Below, in pieces: positions 28,073 through 37,830 of a stretch of 64,000 nt of DNA. Location of the stretch: positions 1,426,001 through 1,490,000 of the forward strand of contig NZ_CP166961.1 of assembly GCF_041410465.1 (NCBI RefSeq). Reading direction: 5' to 3'. Origin of the DNA: Thalassotalea sp. 273M-4 (lineage in GTDB: Bacteria; Pseudomonadota; Gammaproteobacteria; Enterobacterales; Alteromonadaceae). The notes beneath the pieces were generated by a model. That model did no database searches. It was given only the letters and a program-made list of their open reading frames with translations, and was not told where the DNA came from. Every line of letters begins with the position of its first letter. The first letter of the stretch is position 1. The position numbers were made by a program, and so were the translations under genes.

Positions 28073-29293
28073 TTAAAGATGATAACCAAAAGGGTTATCA
28101 ATACTGTGTGCCGGTTCTGTGAACCACTTTGGCCCCTGTTCGGTCATGTAAAAATGATCTTCAAGGCGAATGCCAAACTCTGATGGAATACAGAGCATTG
28201 GTTCATTGGAAAAACACATACCAGGAGCTAATAACGTTTGTTCGCTTTTTACCAGATAAGGCCATTCATGAATATCTAAGCCGACACCGTGACCTGTACG
28301 ATGCGGTAACCCAGGTAGGGCATATTCTGGACCATAGCCTTGTCGCTCTAAATACGCCCTTGCTGCTATATCTACATTGGCGCAAGGCGTCCCGATTTTG
28401 GCCGCATCAAACGCAAGTTGTTGCGCCTTCTTTTCGTCTTGCCAAACTTTGATTTGTTTTTCTGTAGGGCTACCAAAAACATACGTGCGGGTAATATCCG
28501 AATTGTAACCATGAACCTGACACCCCGTATCGATTAAGACGATATCATCTTGTTCTAATGTTTTTGGATTGGCTACCCCATGCGGATAGGCAGAGTCCTG
28601 CCCAAACAGTACAATACAAAAATACGAGCCTGCAGGTGCCCCTACTTTTTTATGGGCCGCATCAATAAATTCTTCGACTTCTTTGGTGGTTATGCCAAGG
28701 CGTAAAATCTTGGCTGCAGCTTTGTGGACTGCCATAGTCATATCTTTAGCTTGCTGTAATAAAGCAATTTCGGCTTTTGATTTTTGCATGCGACAACCTG
28801 CAGTAACAGGTTTTGCATCGATAAAACTAAGCTCGGGTGCACATTGGCTTATACCATGGCTAATAAAAAACGAGGTTGACTCATCAATGCCAATGCGCCC
28901 ATGACTAACGCCCATTTTGGCCAGTATTTTTGCGGTTAGTTGATAAGGGCATTGGTGTTCATGCCAACCTTTGATGTCGCCCTTAATCACCATATATTGG
29001 TTTAATGTGTCAATTTCAAAGTAAGGGGCTATGTATTGAATTTCGCCGTGGGCGGGTAAGATAGCACCCACCATGCGCTCAGAAGGGTACCACTTGGTGC
29101 CCGTAAAATAATATAAATTGGTACCGGCATTTAAATAAATAGCATCGATATGTTGCTGCTGCATAAGGCGCTGTGCTTTTTCGATACGCTGTTTAAATTC
29201 ACTTTCACCGACAGGCTGTACATTTTGAGTCATATCGGAAAGTTTTGCTAACTCTTGCTCCGGGCTTGAGCCACCAATGCCATTATTATTCAT
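28073..29293 (-). CDS. M24 family Xaa-Pro aminopeptidase/dipeptidase
   Basis: A 406-aa pita-bread metallopeptidase. The N-terminal creatinase-type domain (about 1-175) precedes the catalytic domain. The metal ligands are visible as IDTGCQVHGYNSDITRTY (first two Asp), HRTGHGVGLDIHEWPY (His), NEPMLCIP (Glu) and IRLEDHF (Glu). It probably removes residues next to proline from peptides in the cytoplasm, as no signal peptide is present. The permease gene lies 80 nt upstream on the same strand, so the pair may be co-transcribed and could couple peptide or amino-acid handling with ion transport. Confidence 0.87.
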   Translation of the reverse strand: MNNNGIGGSSPEQELAKLSDMTQNVQPVGESEFKQRIEKAQRLMQQQHIDAIYLNAGTNLYYFTGTKWYPSERMVGAILPAHGEIQYIAPYFEIDTLNQYMVIKGDIKGWHEHQCPYQLTAKILAKMGVSHGRIGIDESTSFFISHGISQCAPELSFIDAKPVTAGCRMQKSKAEIALLQQAKDMTMAVHKAAAKILRLGITTKEVEEFIDAAHKKVGAPAGSYFCIVLFGQDSAYPHGVANPKTLEQDDIVLIDTGCQVHGYNSDITRTYVFGSPTEKQIKVWQDEKKAQQLAFDAAKIGTPCANVDIAARAYLERQGYGPEYALPGLPHRTGHGVGLDIHEWPYLVKSEQTLLAPGMCFSNEPMLCIPSEFGIRLEDHFYMTEQGPKWFTEPAHSIDNPFGYHL

Positions 29294-29373
29294 TTTTATC
29301 TCTGTTTAATCGTTTGCCATGTAAAAACAAAATCTTAACACGTAAACCGAAGATACCAAAAAATAGATTGCGT

Positions 29374-30708
29374 TTAAAACCACATAGCCGCTAACCAACC
29401 AAAACCAATTAAAGGCAGATTGTAATGAATAAATGTTGGCACCACTGATTGCCAAATATGCTCGTGTTGGCCATCGGCATTTAAGCCAGAAGTTGGCCCT
29501 AAAGTTGAGTCAGAGGCTGGTGAACCGGCATCGCCAAGTGCTGCAGCAGTGCCAACAAGGGCTATTGTTGCCATGTCGCTAAAACCAAAGCTTTGACATA
29601 AAGGGACATAAATTGCTGCAATAATCGGGATGGTAGAAAAAGATGAACCAATGCCCATGGTGATCATTAACCCCACCAGTAACATTAATAAAGCCGCTAG
29701 GGGTTTATTATCACCGATTGCAAAAGATAAAGACAAAACCAAGCTTTCGATCCCGCCACTGGCTTTCATAACAGCAGCAAAGCCGGCGGCGGCAATCATA
29801 ATAAAACCTATCAGGGCCATCATATTAATGCCTTGAATGAAAACATCCTGAGTTTGATCCCATTTAATGGTGCCTGAAATAACAAACACGCTAAAGCCTA
29901 CAAGCGCCCCTATGATCATCGAACCCGTAGAAATTTGGGTCGCAAGACCCAATATAATCGCCGTTATTGCAATATATACATGCGTTATGTTGATGCTACT
30001 CGATTCAGGTTCAATGGCTAAAATTTTTTGTTCATCGTAGTCCCTTGGTGCTCGGTAGCTAAATAAAACGGCTATTAATAAGCCGAAAAACATGCCTATG
30101 GCAGGTAGGAGCATTGCCATAGGGATTTGAGCTAGGGTAACGGTTAAGCCGTTTTGATTTAAGTTTGGCAACAAAATATTTTCGATAAAAATGCCACCAA
30201 AGCCAACGGGAATTACCATATAAGGGGTGATTAAACCAAACGTTAAAACACACGCAATAAGCCGACGATCGAGTTTTAATTTGGCAAAGATATGTAACAA
30301 GGGGGGGATCACTAGGGGAATAAACGCAATATGAATTGGGATCACATTTTGAGAGCAAATTGAAAGTAATAAAAGCAGTGACAAAATACTGTATTTTAGC
30401 GAGCGAGTTGCCATCTTACTGGCAGATGTACTGGGTTTTGCACGAATTTTTTTGATTAGTGTTGCGGCCAATAAATCGGTGATGCCAGAGCGTGAAATAG
30501 CAACCGCAAAGGTACCTAACATGGCATAACTTAATGCTGTTGTTGCACCATTTCCTAAACCACTTTCAAACGCTTTAATGGTATCGTGCATGGAAAGACC
30601 GGCCATTAGACCACCAACAAGCGCACTCACAATAAGCGAGATCACCACATTGACTCTAAGCAGAGCTAAACCAAGCATAAGGCAAACCGCCAAAACCACC
30701 GGGTTCAC
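29374..30708 (-). CDS. Na+/H+ antiporter family (NhaC/YuiF-like) permease
   Basis: A 444-aa protein with about 11 to 12 membrane segments. It begins [18 protein letters not shown] and contains [26 protein letters not shown] sequence (split here), [14 protein letters not shown] and a conserved C-terminal loop [19 protein letters not shown]. These fit the Na_H_antiporter/COG2056 group. The transported ion or solute is not certain; some relatives have been suggested to carry amino acids. The start codon is GTG at 30708, supported by AGGGAAA about 7 nt upstream. It precedes the M24 peptidase gene. Confidence 0.8.
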   Translation of the reverse strand: MNPVVLAVCLMLGLALLRVNVVISLIVSALVGGLMAGLSMHDTIKAFESGLGNGATTALSYAMLGTFAVAISRSGITDLLAATLIKKIRAKPSTSASKMATRSLKYSILSLLLLLSICSQNVIPIHIAFIPLVIPPLLHIFAKLKLDRRLIACVLTFGLITPYMVIPVGFGGIFIENILLPNLNQNGLTVTLAQIPMAMLLPAIGMFFGLLIAVLFSYRAPRDYDEQKILAIEPESSSINITHVYIAITAIILGLATQISTGSMIIGALVGFSVFVISGTIKWDQTQDVFIQGINMMALIGFIMIAAAGFAAVMKASGGIESLVLSLSFAIGDNKPLAALLMLLVGLMITMGIGSSFSTIPIIAAIYVPLCQSFGFSDMATIALVGTAAALGDAGSPASDSTLGPTSGLNADGQHEHIWQSVVPTFIHYNLPLIGFGWLAAMWF

Positions 30709-30920
30709 GTTATGTTTCCCTGCAATCGAAATAACAAGGTGTATTGATAACGAAAGTTGTCATTAGCGAGTCAATGTCCAATTTCAGAGTGTACGGCAAA
30801 AGAGTAGGGCTTAAGTGCAATATCACAGGTGACAGTGCACCGAGGTAAAGGTCTTTTGGTGCAACAATAAAACCCCAAGAAGGTCGTTAATAAAGGAGGT
30901 CTTAGGTATGATGAAAGCAC

Positions 30921-31115
30921 TTAACTGGCTTTAAATTGGTTTGAAATAGGATCATATTCGTAACCAATTAATGCCATTTTTTCTACCAACACCATTTCAT
31001 CTAAATTGTACCGAGATACCAATTCGTCTAAATCTTTACATTCAAGACGAAGGCGTTCATTGACAATACCAAATACAATACCACTGTCCATATCAAGCAA
31101 ATTATTAATTTCCAT
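30921..31115 (-). CDS. DUF4250 family small protein
   Basis: A 64-aa acidic soluble protein. I chose the ATG at 31115 (MEINNLLDMD), because GGAGGG lies just upstream; an in-frame ATG six codons earlier has no such site. The sequence pattern NERLRLECKDLDELVSRYNL followed by KMALIGYEYDPISNQF matches DUF4250, a family of short helical proteins of unknown function. It is solitary; the 212 nt between it and the permease gene (30709-30920) hold nothing I recognise. Confidence 0.75.
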   Translation of the reverse strand: MEINNLLDMDSGIVFGIVNERLRLECKDLDELVSRYNLDEMVLVEKMALIGYEYDPISNQFKAS

Positions 31116-31366
31116 ATACCCTCCAATACACAAAAAAATGAACCGTTATTTTTAACTATAGACGGTTTATGAAAAATCATAAATGAGAGTATATTTCAGC
31201 GCTATATTGGCTATAAAGTCACTAAACCAGTTGTTTTTAATAAGGATAAAAAATCGTTACAAAATGAGGGGCGCATTGGCAGCATTTGTGTACGTAATCT
31301 ACACTTGAGTAACGCTTATTCCTTAAGAATAAATCCATTCGAATAATAGCGATACTAGGATATTTC

Positions 31367-32800
31367 ATGGCAACAAATACTTTCTCAACGATTCCTCAAG
31401 CAACTGTAAAAGAGCCGTTTTTTGCTATATTTGTACTCACTTTAAGCATACTATCGTCAACTGCCTTTGCTAGCGAGAAGGATGTTGAAACGCGCTTAGA
31501 AGCTCTTGAAAGGCGACTAGCCACTTTAGAGCGCCAAATTGAAGATAAAGACGCTCAAATAGAAGATCTTAAAGATCAAGTACAAGAAAAAGCCATTAAC
31601 GAAAAGCGAAATGGGCAAAGCGCTAGCTCATTTCGTACTTTACGAGCTTTTAAACAGCGTTCAAGTCATAAATATAAAACCCCAGAGCGAAGTATTCGGT
31701 TAAGTGGTACCGATACGCGTTTACAAATTGGTGGCCAAATTTGGCTTGATGCTATTTACAATCATGGTGAGATGACCAATCGCGCTGGCTTTCAACCTTC
31801 ATCTATTGCTTACGAAAACAACACGGTTGATGACAACACCTTATTGTCAGCAGGACAATCTAAACTGTATGTTAAAAGTATAACCCCAACCACTTTTGGT
31901 GACATGAAAACGCGTTTTGAGTTTGATTTTTTTCAAAGTAATGGCAACGAAAGTTTAAATTTATTGCACTTGTGGGGGGAGCTTGGTGGTTTGGGAGCGG
32001 GAAAAACTTTTACCGGCTTTATGGATATTGATTCATTTCCCAATATGCTCGATTACTGGGGCCCGAACGCCATGGTTTTCGCGCGCCAACCACAGGTACG
32101 TTATACCTACTCTATAAATGATTCAGAAAAGTTGGCGATTTCAATAGAGCGCTCTGATTCTGATTTTGCTCTACCCAATACACTCGACCCAAACAGTTAT
32201 CAGTATGACGAAGTCAATGAATGGCCTGATATCGCAGGTTTTTATTATAAGAGTGGTGATTTCGGTCATTTTAAAAGTTCTGTATTGCTACGAAAACTTG
32301 GTTACGAAGCCGAATTCACCGATGGTGGTAGTGCCTCTGATAGCGCCTTAGGTTGGGGTGTTAACTTAACTGGGGCATATCAAGTAGCCAGCAATGACAG
32401 TATTAAATACCAATTGGCGTATGGGAAGGGCATTGGTCGTTATCTAAATGATCCCTGTTGTAACCTTTATGCCGAGCAAACGGGTGGCGCAGATGCTGGC
32501 GTTAATAGTCAAGGCGAGCTTCGAGCCATAGAAGCGTTTGGTGGCTTTATTTACTTAGATCACCAATGGAATTCAAATATGAGTACTGCCATTGGTGCCG
32601 GTTATGTTGAAGTCGATAATATAGCCAGTCAATTTGATAACGCATTTCATAAGAGCTTATACAGTACCGCTAATTTTATTTGGTCACCCATCCCGATGGC
32701 AAAAATTGGCATAGAGTTGCAATGGGGAGAGGTTGAAAGTAAAGCCGGCGACTCTGACGATAATACCCGCTTGCAAACCTCCTTTGCATTTAAATATTAA
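31367..32800 (+). CDS. DcaP-like outer membrane porin
   Basis: A 477-aa protein with a signal peptide (long N-region, hydrophobic 18-33, probable cleavage after AFA at 35). A heptad coiled coil (about 38-75, VETRLEALERRLATLERQIE) follows, then a beta-barrel rich in alternating aromatic strands and ending in FAFKY, an aromatic C-terminus recognised by the BAM machinery. An N-terminal coiled coil before a trimeric barrel is characteristic of DcaP-type channels, which take up small anionic solutes. The barrel contains a CC pair near 363. AGGA lies 7 nt before the ATG. The glutaminase gene begins 9 nt after its stop. Confidence 0.8.
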   Translation: MATNTFSTIPQATVKEPFFAIFVLTLSILSSTAFASEKDVETRLEALERRLATLERQIEDKDAQIEDLKDQVQEKAINEKRNGQSASSFRTLRAFKQRSSHKYKTPERSIRLSGTDTRLQIGGQIWLDAIYNHGEMTNRAGFQPSSIAYENNTVDDNTLLSAGQSKLYVKSITPTTFGDMKTRFEFDFFQSNGNESLNLLHLWGELGGLGAGKTFTGFMDIDSFPNMLDYWGPNAMVFARQPQVRYTYSINDSEKLAISIERSDSDFALPNTLDPNSYQYDEVNEWPDIAGFYYKSGDFGHFKSSVLLRKLGYEAEFTDGGSASDSALGWGVNLTGAYQVASNDSIKYQLAYGKGIGRYLNDPCCNLYAEQTGGADAGVNSQGELRAIEAFGGFIYLDHQWNSNMSTAIGAGYVEVDNIASQFDNAFHKSLYSTANFIWSPIPMAKIGIELQWGEVESKAGDSDDNTRLQTSFAFKY

Positions 32801-32809
32801 GGAATCATT

Positions 32810-33793
32810 ATGATGATTAGATGGCTGTTGATTATTGTTTGTATCGTACCGATGTGCGCATGCGCTAATTCCAGTGAAAAGGTCGACATTAATAAGGTAT
32901 TAGCCAGTGCTCATACTTTGTATAAAAATGATAATTCAGGCGCGAATGCTGATTACATTCCAGCACTTGCGAAGGTCGACTCTGAGTTATTTGGCATTGC
33001 TTTAGTCACTACCGAGGGCAAATTATATACCTATGGGGATGTGGATGAGCGATTTTCCATTCAATCAATCTCAAAAGTATTCACCTTAGCCCTTGCCCTA
33101 GAGCAACAAGGTGCGGATGTCGTAGTAGAAAAGGTTGGCGTTAATGCAACGGGTTTACCGTTTAATTCAATTTTGGCGATTGAACTAAATAAAGCACGCA
33201 GTATGAATCCTCTTGTTAATGCAGGTGCCATTGCCACCATGAGTTTACTTAATGGTGATGGAAAGAGTAAATGGCAAGACGTTTCTAATTGGTATAATCA
33301 ATTTGCTAATGCGACGTTGCCCGTCTTAGAAGATGTTTATGAGTCGGAGTCAAAAACCAATGATCGTAATTTGGCTATTGCTCAGCTACTCAAAGCCCAT
33401 AAACGTTTTTATGGCGATGTTGCCATAAACTTAGATTTATACACACGACAATGTTCAGTAGGTGTGACAACAAAAGATTTAGCCATTATGGCGGCGCCAT
33501 TTGCAAATAATGGCACACATCCCATCACTAAAAAACAACTCATGAGTGATGAGAATGTTGAACACTTATTGGCGGTAATGACCACTGCGGGGCTTTATGA
33601 AACCAGTGGTGATTGGGCGTATAAAGTCGGACTTCCTGCAAAGAGTGGGGTGGGTGGTGGTATTATTGCTGTCGCACCGGGTAAATTTTCAATAGCAGTA
33701 TTTTCTCCTCGTTTAGACAATGCAGGCAATAGTGTGAGAGCACAACGGGTTATCGATTATGTTGCAGAGCAATTAAATGCTAACGTTTTCTAA
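32810..33793 (+). CDS. Exported glutaminase (glutaminase A/YbaS family)
   Basis: A 327-aa serine-type glutaminase converting glutamine to glutamate and ammonia. The catalytic S-x-x-K pair is Ser86/Lys89 in FSIQSISKVF; NPLVNAGAIA and AKSGVGGGI are other family motifs. Unlike the usual cytoplasmic enzyme, the protein starts with a Sec signal peptide (hydrophobic 4-17) and a plausible signal peptidase I site ACA at 17-19, so it should act in the periplasm or outside. A lipoprotein reading (MCAC) is possible but the lipobox is poor. It is tightly linked to the porin gene upstream and shares its terminator. Confidence 0.88.
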   Translation: MMIRWLLIIVCIVPMCACANSSEKVDINKVLASAHTLYKNDNSGANADYIPALAKVDSELFGIALVTTEGKLYTYGDVDERFSIQSISKVFTLALALEQQGADVVVEKVGVNATGLPFNSILAIELNKARSMNPLVNAGAIATMSLLNGDGKSKWQDVSNWYNQFANATLPVLEDVYESESKTNDRNLAIAQLLKAHKRFYGDVAINLDLYTRQCSVGVTTKDLAIMAAPFANNGTHPITKKQLMSDENVEHLLAVMTTAGLYETSGDWAYKVGLPAKSGVGGGIIAVAPGKFSIAVFSPRLDNAGNSVRAQRVIDYVAEQLNANVF

Positions 33794-33805
33794 CACAGTA
33801 TTAAT

Positions 33806-33828
33806 AAAGCAGCTTCGGCTGCTTTTTT
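33806..33828 (+). terminator. Terminator of porin-glutaminase operon
   Basis: AAAGCAGC / GCTGCTTT stem closed by a TTCG tetraloop, then a T-run, 13 nt after the glutaminase stop. Confidence 0.93.
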
Positions 33829-33978
33829 ATGTATGAACTCAGAGTTATCTACAAACAAATAAAAAATGCAAATGGGCTTTAAGTTATTGATTTAAAGTTT
33901 TTAAGTCATTTAAATTGTAAGGTTAAGTGCCAATATTGGTTATCTTTATCACCAATACTCAACGGCAGGTTTGTAGCA

Positions 33979-34218
33979 TTCAGAGTCATTAACTAAATCA
34001 GAAAAATAAAGCCGTCATCCCATCATGGTTTTGGATGGAAGCCCCTTAAGTGTCGAGGTGAACTATTTGCCCGAGTTGTGCCAATCAGAGTCGTTCACAT
34101 AATTAGAAAAATAGCACCAAAGAAGCACGCACACTATCGAAAACAGTGCACGTCACAGAAAGAATACGCTCATCCATGAGCCTTCCTGCATTTATCCGCA
34201 TCAGGCTTCAAATCGCTC
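33979..34218. repeat. Dispersed intergenic repeat, copy A (no GIY-YIG gene)
   Basis: A composite. A degenerate partial copy occupies about 33979-34012. One REP-like hairpin follows at 34014-34041 (starts GTCATCCCATCATG). Next is a 117-nt block at 34076-34192 that is about 90 percent identical to 46013-46129. Last is a 22-nt block at 34197-34218 identical to 46625-46646. The 117-nt block includes the small hairpin GCTCAT-CC-ATGAGC. No gene is encoded. It is noncoding repeat DNA of unknown function; compare copy B. Confidence 0.85.
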
Positions 34219-34234
34219 TTAAGAGACATTAACC

Positions 34235-34424
34235 TTTTCAATCAGTTAACGTCAAGGTTATAACAGGAAAAGACTTTTTAACAGCTGACTGTATGTATGC
34301 TTTGCAGGCTTAATTATGTTGTTATGTGTTGTGGTGTGTGTAGTAGCAAGATGATTGGTTTACGCGTTTTTATTCAATGGCAATATATTACAATCCGTAG
34401 CCAGTTAATCGACTACGGATTTTT
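34235..34424 (+). ncRNA. Possible small RNA: orphan promoter-like and terminator elements
   Basis: A clear intrinsic terminator at 34392-34424 (arms AATCCGTAG / CTACGGATT, 12-nt loop, then TTT) lies on the + strand over 550 nt from the nearest upstream + strand gene, whose own terminator is at 33806. A weak promoter-like pair TTTTCA-18 nt-TATAAC (34235-34264) would give a transcript of about 150 nt. No reading frame of note lies between. The terminator is well supported; the RNA is inferred. Confidence 0.3.
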
Positions 34425-34541
34425 AATTGTTTAGTGAAATTATTTGATCAGTAGATTGGCAGACTTACTTTAACGAGAGCTTATACTGATTTAAAATACG
34501 CCAAAAGCTCACTCACTTAGTGTTTAGTATGCGCTTAGACC

Positions 34542-34832
34542 TTACGCAGAACCCCCTAACATTTTTTTAATTGCGCCTATAATAGCTAACAACACACCGC
34601 CGCCAACGCCACCGCCAGCAATACTGCCAAGAACGCTTTCTACATCCATTGCGCCTGAGCCAATATCCATACCAAACATCGCAAGGATCTGCCCACCTAT
34701 ACCACCGCCAAGAATTCCAACGAGCGAATTTAGTAAGGTACCAAGAGATAAATTTTTCATTAAACTGCCGGCAACGTTACCGCCAACAGCGCCACTTATT
34801 AGTTGAATAATTACGGGTAATAAGGTTTCCAT
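34542..34832 (-). CDS. Small glycine-rich membrane-associated protein of unknown function
   Basis: A 96-aa protein starting METLLPVIIQLISGAVGGNV. I use the ATG at 34832 because GAGGAAAC lies just upstream; a longer in-frame start would add 18 residues without a ribosome site. It contains repeated glycine-zipper stretches (GAVGGNVAG, GILGGGIGGQ, GSIAGGGVGGG) separated by hydrophobic helices, and a short lysine-bearing tail IKKMLGG. This suggests oligomerising membrane helices. I recall similar hypothetical proteins in diverse proteobacteria, but no function. The 524 nt between its start and the next gene (34833-35356) show nothing convincing. Confidence 0.65.
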   Translation of the reverse strand: METLLPVIIQLISGAVGGNVAGSLMKNLSLGTLLNSLVGILGGGIGGQILAMFGMDIGSGAMDVESVLGSIAGGGVGGGVLLAIIGAIKKMLGGSA

Positions 34833-35356
34833 TATTGTTTCCTCGTGTAAATATGAACACATAAATGCAAATGCAACAACATGCACCTAAACCTTTGGGA
34901 GGCACTTAACATCACACCTTTTTTAAGTTAAGCACTCGATACAGCGGAATATATGGCTCAATAAAATTGATTCGAAGCTAGGTTAACTCAGCTGAAACTT
35001 ATAAAAACCTCCCCTAACTAGCTTATAAAAGGCTAGTCTGGATGATGGTAAAATCAAATTTTAAGTAAATTGTTGCTAAGTTCAACAAGGTTGCTATTGC
35101 ATGCACGGCACTAAATCGGTGTTTTTGAACACGAAGAAATTAATCCAAATTTTGATTAATCTTAACGTACGGTTATATCAAAACACTTTAATAATATGGA
35201 AAATAGCGAATTTAAGCCCCATCATCTTTTCTTATATCATCTATAGTTATGTACAGATCGTCTTAATAGTTGATAAGCCCTTAAGGCTACCCCTGTTTAG
35301 TGCCAGTGAATATTTGAGAATCGTGTGCATAAAACCACCCAGTTTGGAAACCTCAG

Positions 35357-36898
35357 ATGCTATCTAACAGTATAAAATCCCTTTATTTTGCACTTTATAT
35401 TGGCTTTTTAACCGGTTGTGCTCAGCTACCTGAACGCAACACAGTTGCAGAAAGTTATGCTATCGATGCAAACACCCCAAGCCGTATTGGTGATGCAATT
35501 AGTGATCAATATCCTGGACTTACCGGCGTTTACCCTTTAGTTGATGGTGTTAATGCCTTTGTCGCACGGTTAGCATTAATTCAAGCGGCTGAACATACTA
35601 TCGATGTACAGTACTACTTATATCACCGCCAACAAACCACAATTATTTTCACCAAGTTTTTGCTCGATGCCGCTAACCGAGGGGTAAGAGTTAGGTTACT
35701 TCTTGACGACTTAGCGCAAGCAGAAAGTGAGATAGACCTAGCCGCTCTTGCTGTTCACCCAAACTTCGAAGTGCGTTTATTTAACCCTTTTCCAAACAGA
35801 ACATTCCGTGCACTGGGGTTTATCAGCAACTATGGGCAACTCTCCCGACGAATGCACAACAAAAGCTTCATTGTTGACAACCGAATATTTATAACCGGTG
35901 GACGCAATATGGGTAATGCCTATTTTTCTGCGAAAGATAGCTCAGAATTTATTGACTTAGATGTTATGGCTGTGGGAAGCGCAGTGTCAGATGCATCGTC
36001 GGTATTTGACACCTATTGGAATCATCAATTATCGTACCCAATTGAATTGTTATCGGGGCCGAGTCATCAACAAGGTTTAACGCAAACATCGAAAAACCTT
36101 GATGATTATATGAGTAACAATGAAGACAACGAATATGTGATACAACTTAAAAATAATAGTTTTGTTGAGCAATTGCTTAATAAAAAATTAAGCTTCGATT
36201 GGCAGCAAACGACATTGTTCTACGATCACCCCGATAAACTTCTAAATAAAGTTAACGACAAATCGGCTAATATGTCTGCCGATTTATTTGCTCAAATGGG
36301 GCAGCCAGATAAAAAAGCAATTATCGTTTCCCCGTATTTTATTCCTAAAGATAAGGGGGTTAAAACCCTTACTGAATGGGTGAGTAGAGGGGTGGAGGTT
36401 ATTGTTTTAACCAATGCTCTATCGGCAACCGATGTATCGGCGGTGCACTCTGGTTATGCCGAGTATCGGGTTGACTTACTTCGTGCAGGGGTGCAATTGT
36501 GGGAGCTTAAACCTAGTGATTTAATGGCGAAAAAGCGTAAACAGGGGAGACATTTTTCAGGTTCATCTACCGCCAGTTTACATGCGAAAACCATGGCCTT
36601 TGACGATAAAAAAATATTTATAGGAACAATGAATTTAGACCCTCGTTCATTTAATTTAAACACCGAAATGGGGCTATTAATCAACAGTGAAAAACTGAGT
36701 CATTCGTTATCGCAATGGGTGAGTAACAACGTCGCAGAATATGCATGGCAAGTTAAGCTAAAAGATCCAAATTCAGAGGCATTGGTTTGGGATGACAGAG
36801 TAACGGGTGAGCAATTTAATAAAGAACCACAAACTTCTGCATGGGATCGTTTTAAAGTTTGGTTTATGTCACTTCTACCTCTTGAAGATCAACTTTAG
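35357..36898 (+). CDS. clsC: Phospholipase D family lipoprotein, cardiolipin synthase C-like
   Basis: A 513-aa protein of the PLD superfamily. The lipobox LTGC places a lipidated Cys at 21, so the mature protein is membrane-anchored. Two HKD motifs form the active site: His167-Lys169-Asp174 (MHNKSFIVDNRIFITGGRN) and His409-Lys411-Asp416 (LHAKTMAFDD then GTMNLDPRS). Layout matches E. coli YmdC/ClsC, which makes cardiolipin from phosphatidylglycerol and phosphatidylethanolamine. E. coli clsC is paired with ymdB; no such partner is seen here. Monocistronic, with GGAAACC before the ATG. Confidence 0.85.
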   Translation: MLSNSIKSLYFALYIGFLTGCAQLPERNTVAESYAIDANTPSRIGDAISDQYPGLTGVYPLVDGVNAFVARLALIQAAEHTIDVQYYLYHRQQTTIIFTKFLLDAANRGVRVRLLLDDLAQAESEIDLAALAVHPNFEVRLFNPFPNRTFRALGFISNYGQLSRRMHNKSFIVDNRIFITGGRNMGNAYFSAKDSSEFIDLDVMAVGSAVSDASSVFDTYWNHQLSYPIELLSGPSHQQGLTQTSKNLDDYMSNNEDNEYVIQLKNNSFVEQLLNKKLSFDWQQTTLFYDHPDKLLNKVNDKSANMSADLFAQMGQPDKKAIIVSPYFIPKDKGVKTLTEWVSRGVEVIVLTNALSATDVSAVHSGYAEYRVDLLRAGVQLWELKPSDLMAKKRKQGRHFSGSSTASLHAKTMAFDDKKIFIGTMNLDPRSFNLNTEMGLLINSEKLSHSLSQWVSNNVAEYAWQVKLKDPNSEALVWDDRVTGEQFNKEPQTSAWDRFKVWFMSLLPLEDQL

Positions 36899-37048
36899 TA
36901 GTCATAGCAATAAATAAATCCAAGGCAACTCATTAAACACAAAATTGCAGGCACCTAATGTAAGATGTCTGCATGTACAAGAATTATCTATGAGTCTTTT
37001 CTTTAACTTCTTTACTGGGTTTTATCCCAAGTAAAACAAGTTTTTTAT

Positions 37049-37438
37049 TTAATTGCTGGCGATGTAAATAACCTTTTTGATACCTGACTCATCCTTAGTC
37101 TTAGCAATATCTATAATCTCAACAGAGTAATTAATACGATGTTTAGGTAATACTCTTTTATTTAAAAATGCACTTGTTTCATACGCTCCATAGGTGTGTG
37201 CGAAGTGATTAATGTCTAGACCGTTACATGAAATTTCTTGGCTCAACTTTCTATAGTTTCGACTAAACAATCTGGTCGCCATAAACTTAAGACCCGTTAA
37301 ATCATTGGTTACAGCATAAAGACAGGTTTTGGTAGCTGGAGAGTTATCAGCGGCTACAAACTCGTATTCCACGGCTTGAGTTGTTGACGTAATAGCTAAT
37401 AATCCCATAGCGGCTATTGATGTCATAATCGATTTCAT
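37049..37438 (-). CDS. Exported DUF3718 family protein
   Basis: A 129-aa protein with signal peptide (1-22, cleavage near TQA). The mature part begins VEYEFVAADNSPATKTCLYAV and has two cysteines, Cys39 and Cys70, that could form a disulfide. The pattern FVAADNS...C...CNG...F resembles DUF3718 as seen in Shewanella and relatives. Function unknown; probably periplasmic. A GGAGG ribosome site lies just before the ATG. It is solitary and convergent with clsC. Confidence 0.7.
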   Translation of the reverse strand: MKSIMTSIAAMGLLAITSTTQAVEYEFVAADNSPATKTCLYAVTNDLTGLKFMATRLFSRNYRKLSQEISCNGLDINHFAHTYGAYETSAFLNKRVLPKHRINYSVEIIDIAKTKDESGIKKVIYIASN

Positions 37439-37569
37439 TTGTCCTCCTTACGAACCAATTCGTTTAATACGACAACGTAACGTCTAAAGACTTGCTTCGT
37501 TTATTCATCAGTACATTAACAACCAAAGAATTTCGCCCAATGTTTAATAACTAACTAACTAAACTAAAT

Positions 37570-37597
37570 ATAAAACTAACGCTATAAAACTAACGCG
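37570..37597. repeat. 14-bp tandem duplication
   Basis: ATAAAACTAACGCT followed by ATAAAACTAACGCG. It lies in the 37439-37830 gap, which otherwise shows no gene; the DUF3718 promoter is presumably at its left end. Confidence 0.5.
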
Positions 37598-37830
37598 ACC
37601 TTCCTTGACGACACCCTAATTAAAGCGAGATACAGCTTGAAAATCCTGTGTTTTTTCTAATGGATAAGTGATGTTTATATAAAATAAATATTTAAATTCA
37701 GTAGGTTATGAAGTCGTTGTGTAAGTTGTGAAGAGATAATCGTTTGCAGAGCGTTTATAGCGCAAAATAGGGTGTATAAAGGTAAGGGGACTGTTGGCTC
37801 TGGTAGGCTCAGGTATTGGCGAGTAGACAA

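Noticed and set aside
35101..35367. 88-codon + strand frame before clsC
   Set aside because: No ribosome site, low-complexity Ile/Leu-rich product and overlap with the clsC start; looks like chance AT-rich coding.
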